Origin: Paracoccus alkenifer
GTDB taxonomy: Bacteria; Pseudomonadota; Alphaproteobacteria; Rhodobacterales; Rhodobacteraceae
Reading direction: 5' to 3'
Assembly: GCF_900108405.1 (NCBI RefSeq)
Contig: NZ_FNXG01000003.1
Location: 193,501-257,500, forward strand
Length of the DNA: 64,000 nucleotides
Shown here piece by piece: positions 1-8,266 of the stretch. Position 1 is the first letter of the stretch. Each line of letters begins with the position of its first letter. Under the pieces are notes generated by a model. The model did no database searches, was not told where the DNA came from, and saw only the letters and a program-made list of their open reading frames with translations. Both the position numbers and the translations under genes were made by a program.

Positions 1-32
1 TGCTATCTGATCCTCACAGGACGGAGAATCAG

Positions 33-509
33 ATGACCGATATCAGCGAACCGATCGAAGACGTGCCGCGAAAATCGCTGGGGAAAAGGCTTTTGCCGAT
101 AATGCTGCCGGTGCTTGCGCTGGGGGTCGGCTTTGGCGCGACCTATTCGGGCCTGCTGTCGCCACTGTCCATGCTGACTGCGCCATCCGCGCCGGCCCAG
201 CAGACGACACCAGAGGTGGTGTTTCTGGATGTGCCGCGAATCATCCTGACCATTCCGGGCGAACGGACACAGACGCTGGCGCTGGCGGTGGTCATCGACG
301 TCGAGCCGGCGGCAGCCGCCACCGCGCATCTGCTGATGCCGCGAATTACCGACAGTTTTAACGGTTTTCTTTCCCAGATCGACGCGGCGGCGTTCAGTCG
401 TCGCGGCATTCTGGAAATCATCCGCGAAGAGCTTGCCACGCGGACCCGCTTTATTCTGGGCGACACCGCCGTCCGCGACCTGTTGATCACCGAGTTCAGA
501 ATCCAATGA
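33..509 (+). CDS. fliL: Flagellar basal body-associated protein FliL
   Basis: 158 residues. FliL is an inner-membrane protein that sits around the stator at the flagellar base and supports motor torque. Seen: a short basic cytoplasmic N-terminus, one membrane segment at about residues 19-38, a Pro/Ala/Gln-rich linker, then a periplasmic domain with the family-like stretch VFLDVPRI and a C-terminus rich in basic and hydrophobic residues. The ATG has GGAG 8 nt upstream. The frame ending at base 36 (ATGA overlap) suggests that an upstream gene of the same operon runs in from outside the window. The downstream gene overlaps its stop as ATGA. Family call is firm from context plus topology. Confidence 0.88.
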   Translation: MTDISEPIEDVPRKSLGKRLLPIMLPVLALGVGFGATYSGLLSPLSMLTAPSAPAQQTTPEVVFLDVPRIILTIPGERTQTLALAVVIDVEPAAAATAHLLMPRITDSFNGFLSQIDAAAFSRRGILEIIREELATRTRFILGDTAVRDLLITEFRIQ

Positions 510-844
510 CGATGACCCTTTTCCTTCAGGCCGCGCTGGTGGTCGCCGGACTGTCCGTCGCCGGCTTTTGCAACGTGCTTGCGCGCAGGCTGCGCAAGCT
601 CAATGACCTGGAAACCGGATTGGGCGGTGCCATCGCCGTCATGGCGGCCGAGATTTCCCGACTGGAAACCGCGCTGGCCGTGGCGCAGGCAGGGGCCACC
701 CATGCGTCGGACGGTCTTGCGCGCGAAATCGAGAAGGCCAAGTCCGAACGCGCCTATTGGGCGCTGCAACAACAATTCATGCCGCAGGCCGCCCAGTCCC
801 GCCGACTGCGCCGCCGCCGCACGACGGAGGCCGCCGATGCGTAA
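506..844 (+). CDS. Uncharacterised membrane-anchored coiled-coil protein of the flagellar operon
   Basis: 112 residues, no function recognised. Seen: an N-terminal hydrophobic segment (about residues 4-22), a likely helical/coiled-coil middle (about 45-90) and a strongly basic C-terminus ending in runs of arginine. The start overlaps the fliL stop as ATGA and the end overlaps the next gene by 8 bases, so it is probably translated with its neighbours. Inference: an accessory motor or stator-assembly protein, because it lies between fliL and a MotE-like gene. Codon use matches the operon. Confidence 0.7.
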   Translation: MTMTLFLQAALVVAGLSVAGFCNVLARRLRKLNDLETGLGGAIAVMAAEISRLETALAVAQAGATHASDGLAREIEKAKSERAYWALQQQFMPQAAQSRRLRRRRTTEAADA

Positions 845-1373
845 CCGGCTGTTCTGGACCTGCATTACCTTTCTTGCCGTGGGCATGACCGCGGCGGCCG
901 GGGGCTGGATTGCCCGCGCACCGATGGCTCTGGCGGCCCCCGGGGCCTTGCTGGGCGGCTGCACCGACGTCCCCGAGGCCGTGGCTCTGGCCGAAACTTT
1001 GCGGCTGCGCGGGATCGCGGTGGACCGGGTGCTGGCCGACCTCGACCGCCGCAAGGACGATCTGGCCGCTGCCGAGCAGCAGCTGATCCGGCGGCTCACG
1101 GCGCTGAAACAGGCCAAGGCTTCGGTGGGGGATGCGCGGACTGCCCGCGACAGCGGAACCGCCGCCGGGATCGAGCGCCTGATCGCCGTCTATGACGCGA
1201 TGAAGCCCGCCGATGCCGCCATGATTCTGGCCGCCCTGCCCCCCGATTTCGCGGCCGAGATCCTCGCACGGGTCCAACCCGACGCCGGTGCCCGGATCAT
1301 CGCGCGAATCGAGCCGGCCCATGCTGCGGTCCTGACCGCCCATATGGGTTCGCGCCGGCTGAGCGGGAACTGA
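837..1373 (+). CDS. MotE-like flagellar motor chaperone (MgtE-N-like domain)
   Basis: 178 residues from the ATG at 837; the frame is open further upstream, but this start overlaps the previous stop by 8 bases (ATGCGTAA) and gives a signal-anchor N-terminus (about residues 6-24). Then follow a Cys-containing periplasmic segment, a coiled coil (about 65-100) and a C-terminal region of the MgtE N-domain type (YDAMKPADAA...AAEILA). MotE in Sinorhizobium is a periplasmic chaperone for the motor protein MotC; related proteins lie in many alphaproteobacterial flagellar clusters. Its position just before motA fits a motor role. MotE equivalence is by architecture and context. Confidence 0.75.
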   Translation: MRNRLFWTCITFLAVGMTAAAGGWIARAPMALAAPGALLGGCTDVPEAVALAETLRLRGIAVDRVLADLDRRKDDLAAAEQQLIRRLTALKQAKASVGDARTARDSGTAAGIERLIAVYDAMKPADAAMILAALPPDFAAEILARVQPDAGARIIARIEPAHAAVLTAHMGSRRLSGN

Positions 1374-1376
1374 ACC

Positions 1377-2243
1377 ATGGCAGGGATTGTCGGAATCGCG
1401 CTGACTTTTGCCATGGTGTTCGGCGGCTATATTCTTGCCGGGGGCAAGATGGCGGTGATCACCCACGCGCTGCCCTTCGAGATGATGATCATCGGCGGCG
1501 CGGCGATCGGCTCTTATCTGCTGTCGAACAGCGGAGGCGTGCTGAAACACACGCTGCCGGGGATCGTCCGGGCCTTCAAGGGACCGCGATGGACGGAATC
1601 GGACAACACGCAGATGCTGTGTCTGCTGTTCCAGCTGCTCAAGATCGCCCGGGCCAATCCCATCGAGCTTGAAGAACACATCGAAGCCCCCGCGGATTCG
1701 ACCATTTTCCAAGCCTATCCCACGATACTGGCCGATGAAAACGCAGTGACGCTGATCACGGACACGATGCGCTCTGCCAGCCTCAACTATGACGATCCTT
1801 ATCAGGTCGAGGACATGCTCAGCCGCCGCCTGAACCTGATGAGGGAAGAGGCCATGCACGTCCCCCACGCCTTGCAGCACATGGCGGACGCACTGCCGGC
1901 GCTGGGGATCGTGGCGGCGGTGCTGGGGGTGATCAAGACCATGGGCTCGATCGACCAGCCGCCGGAAGTCCTGGGCGGCATGATCGGCGGCGCGCTGGTG
2001 GGCACGTTTCTGGGGGTGTTCCTGGCTTACGGGCTGGTCGCACCGCTGTCGCAGCGGCTGGCCGCAGTGATGAAGCAGGATCTTGCCTTTTACGAGGTCA
2101 TCAAGTCGGTGCTGATCGCCGGGCTTCACCAGCACGCCACCACGCTGTGCGTCGAGGTCGGGCGGCAGGCCGCCCCCGAACATCTGCGGCCCAGCTTTCT
2201 CGAGGTCGAGGATGCGCTACGCGAGCTGAAAAGGGCGGCATGA
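1377..2243 (+). CDS. motA: Flagellar motor stator protein MotA
   Basis: 288 residues, normal length for MotA. With MotB it forms the proton channel that drives rotor torque. Seen: two N-terminal membrane segments (about 3-20 and 32-50), a large cytoplasmic loop with charged residues, and two C-terminal segments containing the conserved prolines (ALPALGIVAAVLGVIKTMG at about 168-186 and GVFLAYGLVAPL at about 209-220). Starts 3 bases after the MotE-like gene; its stop overlaps the next start (ATGA). No motB is in the window, so the partner must be encoded elsewhere. Confidence 0.93.
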   Translation: MAGIVGIALTFAMVFGGYILAGGKMAVITHALPFEMMIIGGAAIGSYLLSNSGGVLKHTLPGIVRAFKGPRWTESDNTQMLCLLFQLLKIARANPIELEEHIEAPADSTIFQAYPTILADENAVTLITDTMRSASLNYDDPYQVEDMLSRRLNLMREEAMHVPHALQHMADALPALGIVAAVLGVIKTMGSIDQPPEVLGGMIGGALVGTFLGVFLAYGLVAPLSQRLAAVMKQDLAFYEVIKSVLIAGLHQHATTLCVEVGRQAAPEHLRPSFLEVEDALRELKRAA

Positions 2244-2539
2244 TGCTTCAGGCGCTGGTTCTTGCGGTCGCACAGGCGCTCAGCCCTGCGGCGACCGCAT
2301 TCGTCGAGGATGCGACAGCGCGGCTGATCGCCGGCGAAGAGCTGTCCCCGGATTTTCCGGTCCGGCTGCAAGCGCTGCCACCGGACCAGCGGCTGCTGGC
2401 GATCGTGCATCTGCGCCGCGCGGGCTATCTCGCCGATGTGGTCATGCCGCTCGACTGGATCCTGTCGCCTGCCGGTCCCGACCCCGCCACCGACTCCGAC
2501 GCCGCCCTCGGCTCCGACAACGCAAAGGCGCATGAATGA
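2240..2539 (+). CDS. Small uncharacterised protein between motA and flhA
   Basis: 99 residues from the ATG at 2240 (a second ATG follows at 2243). No family recognised. Seen: a hydrophobic Ala/Leu-rich N-terminus of about 20 residues that could be a signal sequence or amphipathic helix, a compact middle (LSPDFPVRLQALPPDQRLLA), and an acidic, low-complexity tail rich in Asp/Ala/Ser. Both ends overlap neighbours as ATGA, so it is translated within the motA-flhA chain. The frame is open 93 bases upstream, but that would overlap motA heavily. Likely a real flagellar accessory gene. Confidence 0.62.
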   Translation: MMLQALVLAVAQALSPAATAFVEDATARLIAGEELSPDFPVRLQALPPDQRLLAIVHLRRAGYLADVVMPLDWILSPAGPDPATDSDAALGSDNAKAHE

Positions 2540-4617
2540 GCGCGATCGCCCCCGTGTCCCGCATACCCGCCTCGACCAGGCCGCTGGCCATCACCGGCGG
2601 GCTGGTGCTGATCGTGATATCCATGGTGATCCCGATTCCGGCCGGGCTGCTGGATGTCGGATTTGCCCTCTCGATTGCCACCTCGACCCTGATCCTGGTC
2701 ATGGCCAGCGTGGTGAGCCGGCCGACAGATTTCCTGGCATTTCCAGTGATGCTGTTGATTTCCCTGCTGATCCGGCTGTCGCTGAACGTCTCGTCCACAA
2801 GATTGATCCTGACCGAGGGCCATACCGGGCCTCATGCAGCGGGCGAGGTCATCCTGGGCTTTTCGCGCTTTGTCGCCGGCGGCTCGCTGATGGTCGGGAT
2901 CACTGTCTTTGCGGTCATCTCGATCGTGAATTTCATGGTGATCACCAAGGGCTCGGGGCGCATGGCCGAGGTCTCGGCCCGCTTCGCGCTGGATTCGCTG
3001 CCCGGCAAGCAGCTGGCCATCGACGGCGACCTGAATTCGGGCGCGATCACCCATGACGAGGCCAAGCAGCGACGCGCGCAGGACCAGCGCGAGATCAGCT
3101 TTTTCGGCTCGCTGGACGGGGCATCGAAATTCGTCAAGGGCGACGCAATTGCAGGTCTGCTGATCACCGCGGTGAATTTCTTTGTCGGGCTGGGCGTCGG
3201 ATTGCTGTCGCACGGAATGCCCATGGCCGAGGCGCTGGCCACCTATTCCAAGCTGACCATCGGCGACGGGCTGGTCACGCAGGTGCCGGCGCTGATCACC
3301 TCGATGGCGGCCGCATTGCTGCTGTCGCGCGGCGGTGCGACGGAATCGACCGCCGACATGCTGTCGGGGCAATTGGCCCAGGGCTGGCACGCCCCGGCGC
3401 TGGCTGCGGGGGCGATGGCGGTGCTCAGCCTCGTGCCCGGAATGCCGACGCTGGTGTTTCTGGTCATCGCCGCTGTTGCAGGGCTGTTTGCCTGGCGCAA
3501 CGCCACGCGGATGGCCAGTTCCGCGGCCGACGGCGAAATTCTGCCGCCCACACCCGCCCAGGAGCCGCGCCCCCGCATCGGCGACATCATCGACACCGAC
3601 GAAATCAGCGTCGAGATCGGCGCCGATCTGATCGCATCGGCGCTGGACCCGGCAAGGGGCCTTGGCAGCCGCATCAACAACCTGCGCATCCATATCGCCC
3701 GCAGTTACGGGGTGATCCTGCCCGAGGTGCGGATAACCGACGGCCCCGGCCTGACGGGGGGCGAATATGTCATCCGCGTGCATGGCGTGATCCGCGCGCG
3801 CGGACTGCTGGTGCCCCATCAGATCCTTGCGCTTGGCAATGACGAGACGCTGGATGCAGTGCCCGGCGACCGCACGCGGGAACCCGTCTACGACAGCCCG
3901 GCCCGCTGGATCGACCCTGCCCGCCAGGACGAGGCGGCAATTGCCGGCGCCAGCGTGGTCACCCCGATGGAGGTGCTGTCCACCCATCTGATGGAAACGG
4001 TCAAGGCGCAGATGCCGGCACTGCTGACGCTGGGCTCGATGCAGCGGCTGATGCAAGAGCTGCGCTCGCTCAGCGACGAGACGCGCGCGCAAGCGTATCA
4101 GCGCGTCTTTGACAGCCTGATCCCTGACAAGGTCGCGCCCGAGCAGCTGCTGTCGGTGCTGCGGATCCTGCTTGAGGACCGGGTCTCGATCCGCAACCTG
4201 CCGCTGATCGTCGAGGCAATCCACGAAAGCCGCTCGTCCGACCCCGAGACAGTGGCCGAGTTCGTCCGCCGCCGCCTGCGCGGCCAGATCACCGAGCAGC
4301 TGTCCGACCCCGACGGCCGGCTGGACGTGATGCAGCTGCACCCGGGCTGGGAGGCCGAATTCCACCGCGCCGAATCCGAACCCGGCCGGGCGCAAGGGGC
4401 GCTGACCCCGCCGCTGATGCAGAAACTGACCGAAAGCCTGCGACTTGCGGCCGGCGCCCTTTCTCCGGGGATGTCGCCGGCGCTGGTCGTGCCCGATCAT
4501 CGACGGCGTCTGGTGCGGGCGGTGGTCGCGGGGGCAGGTCTGGGCTGGCCCGTGCTGGGGATCGACGAGGTCGACCCTCAGGCCAGGGTCCGGCTGGTCG
4601 GAACGGTCGAGCCATGA
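2536..4617 (+). CDS. flhA: Flagellar type III export apparatus protein FlhA
   Basis: 693 residues, full length for the FHIPEP family. FlhA is the main export-gate protein of the flagellar secretion system: the membrane part conducts protons and substrates and the cytoplasmic ring binds chaperone-substrate complexes. Seen: about eight membrane segments within roughly residues 15-325, the conserved LLIRLSLNVSSTRLIL loop, the charged cytoplasmic loop after GSGRMAEVSARFALD, a linker at about 330-350, and the large cytoplasmic domain with RGLLVPHQILALG and SVLRILLEDRVSIRNLP. ATGA overlaps at both ends. Confidence 0.97.
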   Translation: MSAIAPVSRIPASTRPLAITGGLVLIVISMVIPIPAGLLDVGFALSIATSTLILVMASVVSRPTDFLAFPVMLLISLLIRLSLNVSSTRLILTEGHTGPHAAGEVILGFSRFVAGGSLMVGITVFAVISIVNFMVITKGSGRMAEVSARFALDSLPGKQLAIDGDLNSGAITHDEAKQRRAQDQREISFFGSLDGASKFVKGDAIAGLLITAVNFFVGLGVGLLSHGMPMAEALATYSKLTIGDGLVTQVPALITSMAAALLLSRGGATESTADMLSGQLAQGWHAPALAAGAMAVLSLVPGMPTLVFLVIAAVAGLFAWRNATRMASSAADGEILPPTPAQEPRPRIGDIIDTDEISVEIGADLIASALDPARGLGSRINNLRIHIARSYGVILPEVRITDGPGLTGGEYVIRVHGVIRARGLLVPHQILALGNDETLDAVPGDRTREPVYDSPARWIDPARQDEAAIAGASVVTPMEVLSTHLMETVKAQMPALLTLGSMQRLMQELRSLSDETRAQAYQRVFDSLIPDKVAPEQLLSVLRILLEDRVSIRNLPLIVEAIHESRSSDPETVAEFVRRRLRGQITEQLSDPDGRLDVMQLHPGWEAEFHRAESEPGRAQGALTPPLMQKLTESLRLAAGALSPGMSPALVVPDHRRRLVRAVVAGAGLGWPVLGIDEVDPQARVRLVGTVEP

Positions 4618-5372
4618 TGCTGCACGCGGCACTTCCGCTGGATCTGCCGGGCTGGCTGACCCCGCTGCTGCTGATCTATGCGCGTATTCAGGCCTGCCTG
4701 ATGACAATGCCCGCAATCGGCGAACGGGTGCTGCCGGTCCGTGTCCGGGTTGCTGCGGCGGTGGCGCTGGTGCCGCTTTACGCAGGCGCCGCCCCCGCGA
4801 TGCCGCCGCCGGGGCTTTTGCCGCTGGCGGCGCTGATGGGGGTCGAGATCGCCTCGGGGCTTGTTCTGGGACTGATGGTCCGGGTCGTCGCGATGGCGCT
4901 GGACGTCGGTGCGACCGCAATCGCGCAAAGCGCCTCGCTGTCGGCAATGCTTGGAGTTTCGGATGAAATGGCCCCGCATCCGATCGGAAATCTGCTGCAT
5001 ATGGCCGGAATGGCCGCGCTGATGGCGCTGGGGTTGCCGCTGTTCATCTGTCAGGTTCTGACCGACAGCTTCGCCCTAAAACCCGCGGGTCTGTGGCCCG
5101 ATATCGGCGCGATCTGGCCCGAGTTCTGGCGGCTGGTGATCCATAGCCTGACGCTGGCAATGCTGATCGCGTCGCCCTTTATCCTTGGGGGGCTGCTCTT
5201 TCAGACGCTGGCGGGGGTGGTGGCGCGAGTCATGCCGGCCATGCCCATCGTCTTTGTCGCCGCCCCCGCCGCCATCCTGTTGGGGCTGACGGTGCTGACG
5301 CTGCTGGCACCGGGCCTGCTGAGCATCTGGGCCCGCGACGTGCTGTCCCTGCAACCGGCGGTGCTGCGATGA
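4614..5372 (+). CDS. fliR: Flagellar export protein FliR
   Basis: 252 residues, standard length. FliR is part of the FliP-FliQ-FliR export-gate core in the basal-body membrane. Seen: about six hydrophobic segments along the protein, the early motif LLIYARIQACLMTMPAIGERVLPVR (only partly hydrophobic, as in the family), and the region with GLPLFICQVLTDSF followed by two long C-terminal helices. ATGA overlaps with flhA upstream and flhB downstream. fliP and fliQ are not in the window. Confidence 0.93.
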   Translation: MMLHAALPLDLPGWLTPLLLIYARIQACLMTMPAIGERVLPVRVRVAAAVALVPLYAGAAPAMPPPGLLPLAALMGVEIASGLVLGLMVRVVAMALDVGATAIAQSASLSAMLGVSDEMAPHPIGNLLHMAGMAALMALGLPLFICQVLTDSFALKPAGLWPDIGAIWPEFWRLVIHSLTLAMLIASPFILGGLLFQTLAGVVARVMPAMPIVFVAAPAAILLGLTVLTLLAPGLLSIWARDVLSLQPAVLR

Positions 5373-6463
5373 GCGATTCCCCCGACAAGGACGACCGCCA
5401 GCACGAACCGACCGAGCAGAAACTGCGCAAAGCCCGGGAAAAAGGCGATATTCCGCGTTCGACCGAGGTGACGGCCGCACTGTCCTGGCTGGGCTTTCTA
5501 CTGGCCTTTACCGTCGGCTCGGCCGTGATCGTTCCCGCCTGGCTGCGGATGGCGCAGCGGCTGATGGGGGGCGAACACCTGCCCCAAGGCGGCGCGCCGC
5601 TGGTCCGCGCGCTGGGGCTGTTATCCTCGGGCGCGGTGGTGGGGGTGGCGCTGGCCGTCGCGCTGGTGGTGATGCTGGGCCTGATTGCGCAACGGGGGCT
5701 GGTCTTTACGCCCTCGAAACTGGCGCCAGACATCAAGCGGATCAATCCGGTAAAGAATTTCGGGCAGAAATTCGGCAAGTCGGGGCTGGTGGCCTTTGCG
5801 ATCTCGGTGGCCAAGCTGGCGGGCGTGGGCGCCGGTGGGGTGGTCCTGTTCACCAACCTCGGCCGGACCATCGTGCAATCGGCCAGCATGGGGGCCGCCG
5901 CCTGGATTACCGCGATCCCGCAGCTGATCCGTCAGGTGCTGGTGCTGGCGCTGGCCGTCGCCGTGGTCTTTGCGGCCGTCGATCTGTTCTGGAAACACTA
6001 TGATTTCCGCCGCCGCAACCGGATGACCCGCAAAGAACTGGAGGACGAGCACAAGGATTCCGAAGGCGATCCCCACATGAAGGCCGCAAGGCGGCAAAAG
6101 GCGGTCGATCTGGCGCTTGGCTCGATGCTGGCCGATGTCGAGCGTGCGGATGTGGTGATCGTCAACCCGACGCATTATGCCGTCGCGCTGGAATGGAAAC
6201 GGGGCAGCGGTCGGGCGCCGGTCTGTCTTGGCAAAGGCGTCGACGAAATCGCCGCCCGCATCCGCGAGCGGGCGCGCGAACACCGGGTGCCGATCTGGTC
6301 CGATCCGCCCTGCGCCCGGGCGCTGCACGCAACCACCCGCATCGGCGACGAAATCCCGCCGGAACAGTTCGGCCCCGTCGCCGCCGCAATCCGCTTTGCC
6401 GAGGCCATGCGGGCCAAGATGCGCCGTGGATACGAGGGCGGACTGGATGGGGCGGCCAGATGA
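5369..6463 (+). CDS. flhB: Flagellar export specificity-switch protein FlhB
   Basis: 364 residues. FlhB is an export-gate protein whose C-terminal domain cleaves itself and switches export from rod/hook to filament substrates. Seen: a charged N-terminus with EQKLRKAREKGDIPRSTEV, four membrane segments (about 30-50, 85-110, 140-165, 185-210), and the autocleavage motif NPTH at residues 266-269 followed by YAVAL. The C-terminal domain is complete (PIWSDPPCARALHATTRIGDEIP read in two parts). It ends the recognisable export-gate run flhA-fliR-flhB; its TGA overlaps an ATG at 6460. Confidence 0.97.
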   Translation: MSDSPDKDDRQHEPTEQKLRKAREKGDIPRSTEVTAALSWLGFLLAFTVGSAVIVPAWLRMAQRLMGGEHLPQGGAPLVRALGLLSSGAVVGVALAVALVVMLGLIAQRGLVFTPSKLAPDIKRINPVKNFGQKFGKSGLVAFAISVAKLAGVGAGGVVLFTNLGRTIVQSASMGAAAWITAIPQLIRQVLVLALAVAVVFAAVDLFWKHYDFRRRNRMTRKELEDEHKDSEGDPHMKAARRQKAVDLALGSMLADVERADVVIVNPTHYAVALEWKRGSGRAPVCLGKGVDEIAARIRERAREHRVPIWSDPPCARALHATTRIGDEIPPEQFGPVAAAIRFAEAMRAKMRRGYEGGLDGAAR

Positions 6464-6657
6464 CGCCAGCGCTGGGCAAGCCGTTGGAAATCCCGAGGGC
6501 CGCGACGGCCAGGGGCGTGGCGGCTTTGCGTGTCCGGGCGCCAGGACGCTCTGGCCCGGATCGGCAGCGCGGGGCGATGCCCGGCGGCCGCCTGCGGTCA
6601 CGGCGGCGCGAAAGATGCCTTGAAAGATGCTGCGAACACGGGGCGGGTCATGGGTAG
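6460..6657 (+). CDS. Small ORF coupled to flhB, possibly a frameshifted gene
   Basis: 65 residues if real. It starts with the same ATGA overlap used throughout the operon, and the first 26 or so residues have normal codon use for this operon. After about base 6540 the frame turns into Arg/Cys-rich sequence unlike its neighbours, while the frame one base over (open from the flhB stop) reads normally (RQDALARIGSAG) straight into the next gene at 6650. This looks like one gene of roughly 190 residues split by a one-base insertion, or two genes overlapping by 8 bases (ATGGGTAG). No family recognised. Confidence 0.35.
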   Translation: MTPALGKPLEIPRAATARGVAALRVRAPGRSGPDRQRGAMPGGRLRSRRRERCLERCCEHGAGHG

Positions 6658-7033
6658 GAATACGGACCGGCTGGGCCAGCTTGCCCGGATTGCGCGGGTC
6701 AAGGCGGATGGCGAGCTGCGGACCTATTCGGCCCGGCGCGCGCAGGCCGACGCGATGCAGCGTCAGGTTGACGCAGTTCGCGACGAGCTGAGGCAGGCCA
6801 TCGCCTCGCCCGGCTCGGACGCGCTTGAGCAGTGGCGGCGGACGACCGCGCTGGTCGGTTATCGCTCCGAGCAATTGCAGCAGGCCGAGGCGGCGCTGAC
6901 CCGCATCAGGCCCGGTCTGGAAACCGCACGTCAGGCAGCGATACGGGCCTTTGGCCGGGCCGAGGCCCTGACGCAATTGCAGGCGCTGACCCGCGCGCAG
7001 ATCCAGCTTGACCGTCAGCGGCGGGGGGGCTGA
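6650..7033 (+). CDS. Small coiled-coil protein, FliJ-like by architecture
   Basis: 127 residues from the ATG at 6650; the same frame is open back to the flhB stop and could start at GTG 6530. Almost entirely helical and charged, with heptad-like spacing (residues about 20-120), rich in Arg, Gln, Ala and Leu, with no membrane segment. Small coiled-coil export chaperones such as FliJ have this look and are encoded next to export genes, but sequence identity is too weak to name it. The 3' end overlaps convergent rimI by 19 bases. It is the last gene of the operon. Confidence 0.55.
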   Translation: MGRNTDRLGQLARIARVKADGELRTYSARRAQADAMQRQVDAVRDELRQAIASPGSDALEQWRRTTALVGYRSEQLQQAEAALTRIRPGLETARQAAIRAFGRAEALTQLQALTRAQIQLDRQRRGG

Positions 7034-7446
7034 TGCGGTGCCTGATCCGCAAGATCATGCCGCATCACCAGCGCAGCCAGCCCCGGCGCATAGTAATTCC
7101 GCCGCTGCCCGGCCTCTTGCCAGCCAGTCGCGCGATAAAGCCCGATCGCCGCCGCATTGTCGGCCGCGACCTCCAGGAATGCGGCCGCCGCCCCCTGGGC
7201 CGTGCAATCGGCAAGGAAACGCCGGACCAAGGCGCGCGCCTCTCCGGTCCTGCGGGCGGGCGGGGCGACCGCCAGCGTCAGCAGCTCGGCCTCGCCCGCT
7301 GCGATGCGGCCCAGCAGAAAACCTTGTGGACGCACAAGCAGCACAACGCCGGGCGCCGAAAGCAGCGCGGCAAATTCCCCCGTGCTCCACGGTCGGGGCC
7401 GGGTGAAGCAGCTGGCGTGCAGCGCGGCAAGCTGTTGCGGCGTCAT
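7015..7446 (-). CDS. rimI: Ribosomal protein S18-alanine N-acetyltransferase (GNAT family)
   Basis: 143 residues, a single GNAT domain. RimI acetylates the N-terminal alanine of ribosomal protein S18 in the cytoplasm. Seen: the N-terminal helix with CFTRPRPWSTGEF, the acetyl-CoA-binding strand-loop LLTLAVAPPARRTGEARAL, and the C-terminal NAAAIGLYRATGW plus RRNYYAP typical of RimI. AAAGGG lies upstream of the ATG. It follows tsaB in the same direction, a common pairing in alphaproteobacteria. The last residues are basic/Pro-rich where the gene overlaps the flagellar operon end. Confidence 0.9.
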   Translation of the reverse strand: MTPQQLAALHASCFTRPRPWSTGEFAALLSAPGVVLLVRPQGFLLGRIAAGEAELLTLAVAPPARRTGEARALVRRFLADCTAQGAAAAFLEVAADNAAAIGLYRATGWQEAGQRRNYYAPGLAALVMRHDLADQAPHQPPRR

Positions 7447-7600
7447 GGTTATGCGGCCCTTTCACCAGATCGCACGACGGCGCGGCGGTCGATACGCGCG
7501 GCGTTTCACCGGCCCCACCCCCGGCACACCCACCGCCATCTGCCGCGCATTGGGTCAAGCGGGCGCAAAGATCCCGCGGCAGAATTCGGCCGCGCGGCGA

Positions 7601-8266
7601 TCACGGCAGGATCAGCGGCGGTGGATCGCGCGGCGGGGCCGCATCGGCGGGGCGCAGATACAGCGGCGCCGGGCGCGCGATGGCCGCCCGATCAGCCGGC
7701 GCGCCCACAGGCTCCGCCGCTGATGCGGCCACAAGTCTTGCTGCCAGAATTGCGATCGCCACCGGCAAGGGGTGGGGCGAGCGGCAAGCCTCGGGTCCGT
7801 TCGGAATCGTGTCATTTCGTCCCAGCGCGGCAGGCGCCGGGGTTCCTGTGGCAGAGCCGAGGGATGAGTCGGGGGGGGACGCCGGGAAATCCTGCCAGGC
7901 GATTTCATCCCCGCGCAGCGTCACGACGGCTCGGCAGGGACGGGGCGCGTCGCAGGCCGAAGCCTCGGTCACCGTGATTCCGACCGCCGGAATACCCAGC
8001 GACAGCGCCAGCCCACGCGCCGCCGCGACGGAAATGCGCACACCGGTGAAATTGCCCGGCCCCACGCCCACGCCGATGGCGTCGAGATCGGACCAGCCCA
8101 GCCCGGCCTCGGCCAGAAGTTCGGTCAGCAAGGGAAACAGCCGCTCGGCCTGCCCGCGCGCCATCGGTTCGATCCGCTGCGCCAATACCCGGTCGCCGCA
8201 AATGACAGCGGCCGCGCAATGCGCGGCCGACGTGTCGAACCCCAGAACCCGCCGCCGGTCAGGCAA
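7601..8266 (-). CDS. tsaB: tRNA threonylcarbamoyladenosine biosynthesis protein TsaB
   Basis: 221 residues. TsaB is the inactive ASKHA-fold partner of TsaD in making t6A at position 37 of ANN-decoding tRNAs. Seen: N-terminal LGFDTSAAHCAAAV, then LDAIGVGVGPGNFTGVRISVAAARGLA, the TsaB hallmark. The start is TTG within an 8-base overlap with the nfu stop (TTGCCTGA), so it is probably translationally coupled to nfu. The C-terminal third is Pro/Ala-rich and poorly conserved. A gap of about 150 bases separates it from rimI; nothing is recognised there. Confidence 0.92.
   Translation of the reverse strand: MPDRRRVLGFDTSAAHCAAAVICGDRVLAQRIEPMARGQAERLFPLLTELLAEAGLGWSDLDAIGVGVGPGNFTGVRISVAAARGLALSLGIPAVGITVTEASACDAPRPCRAVVTLRGDEIAWQDFPASPPDSSLGSATGTPAPAALGRNDTIPNGPEACRSPHPLPVAIAILAARLVAASAAEPVGAPADRAAIARPAPLYLRPADAAPPRDPPPLILP

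Noticed and set aside
2425..4947. 840-residue open frame on the minus strand over flhA
   Set aside because: Antisense shadow of a GC-rich gene: the protein is rich in Arg/His/Gln with no domain pattern, while the plus strand encodes a complete FlhA.
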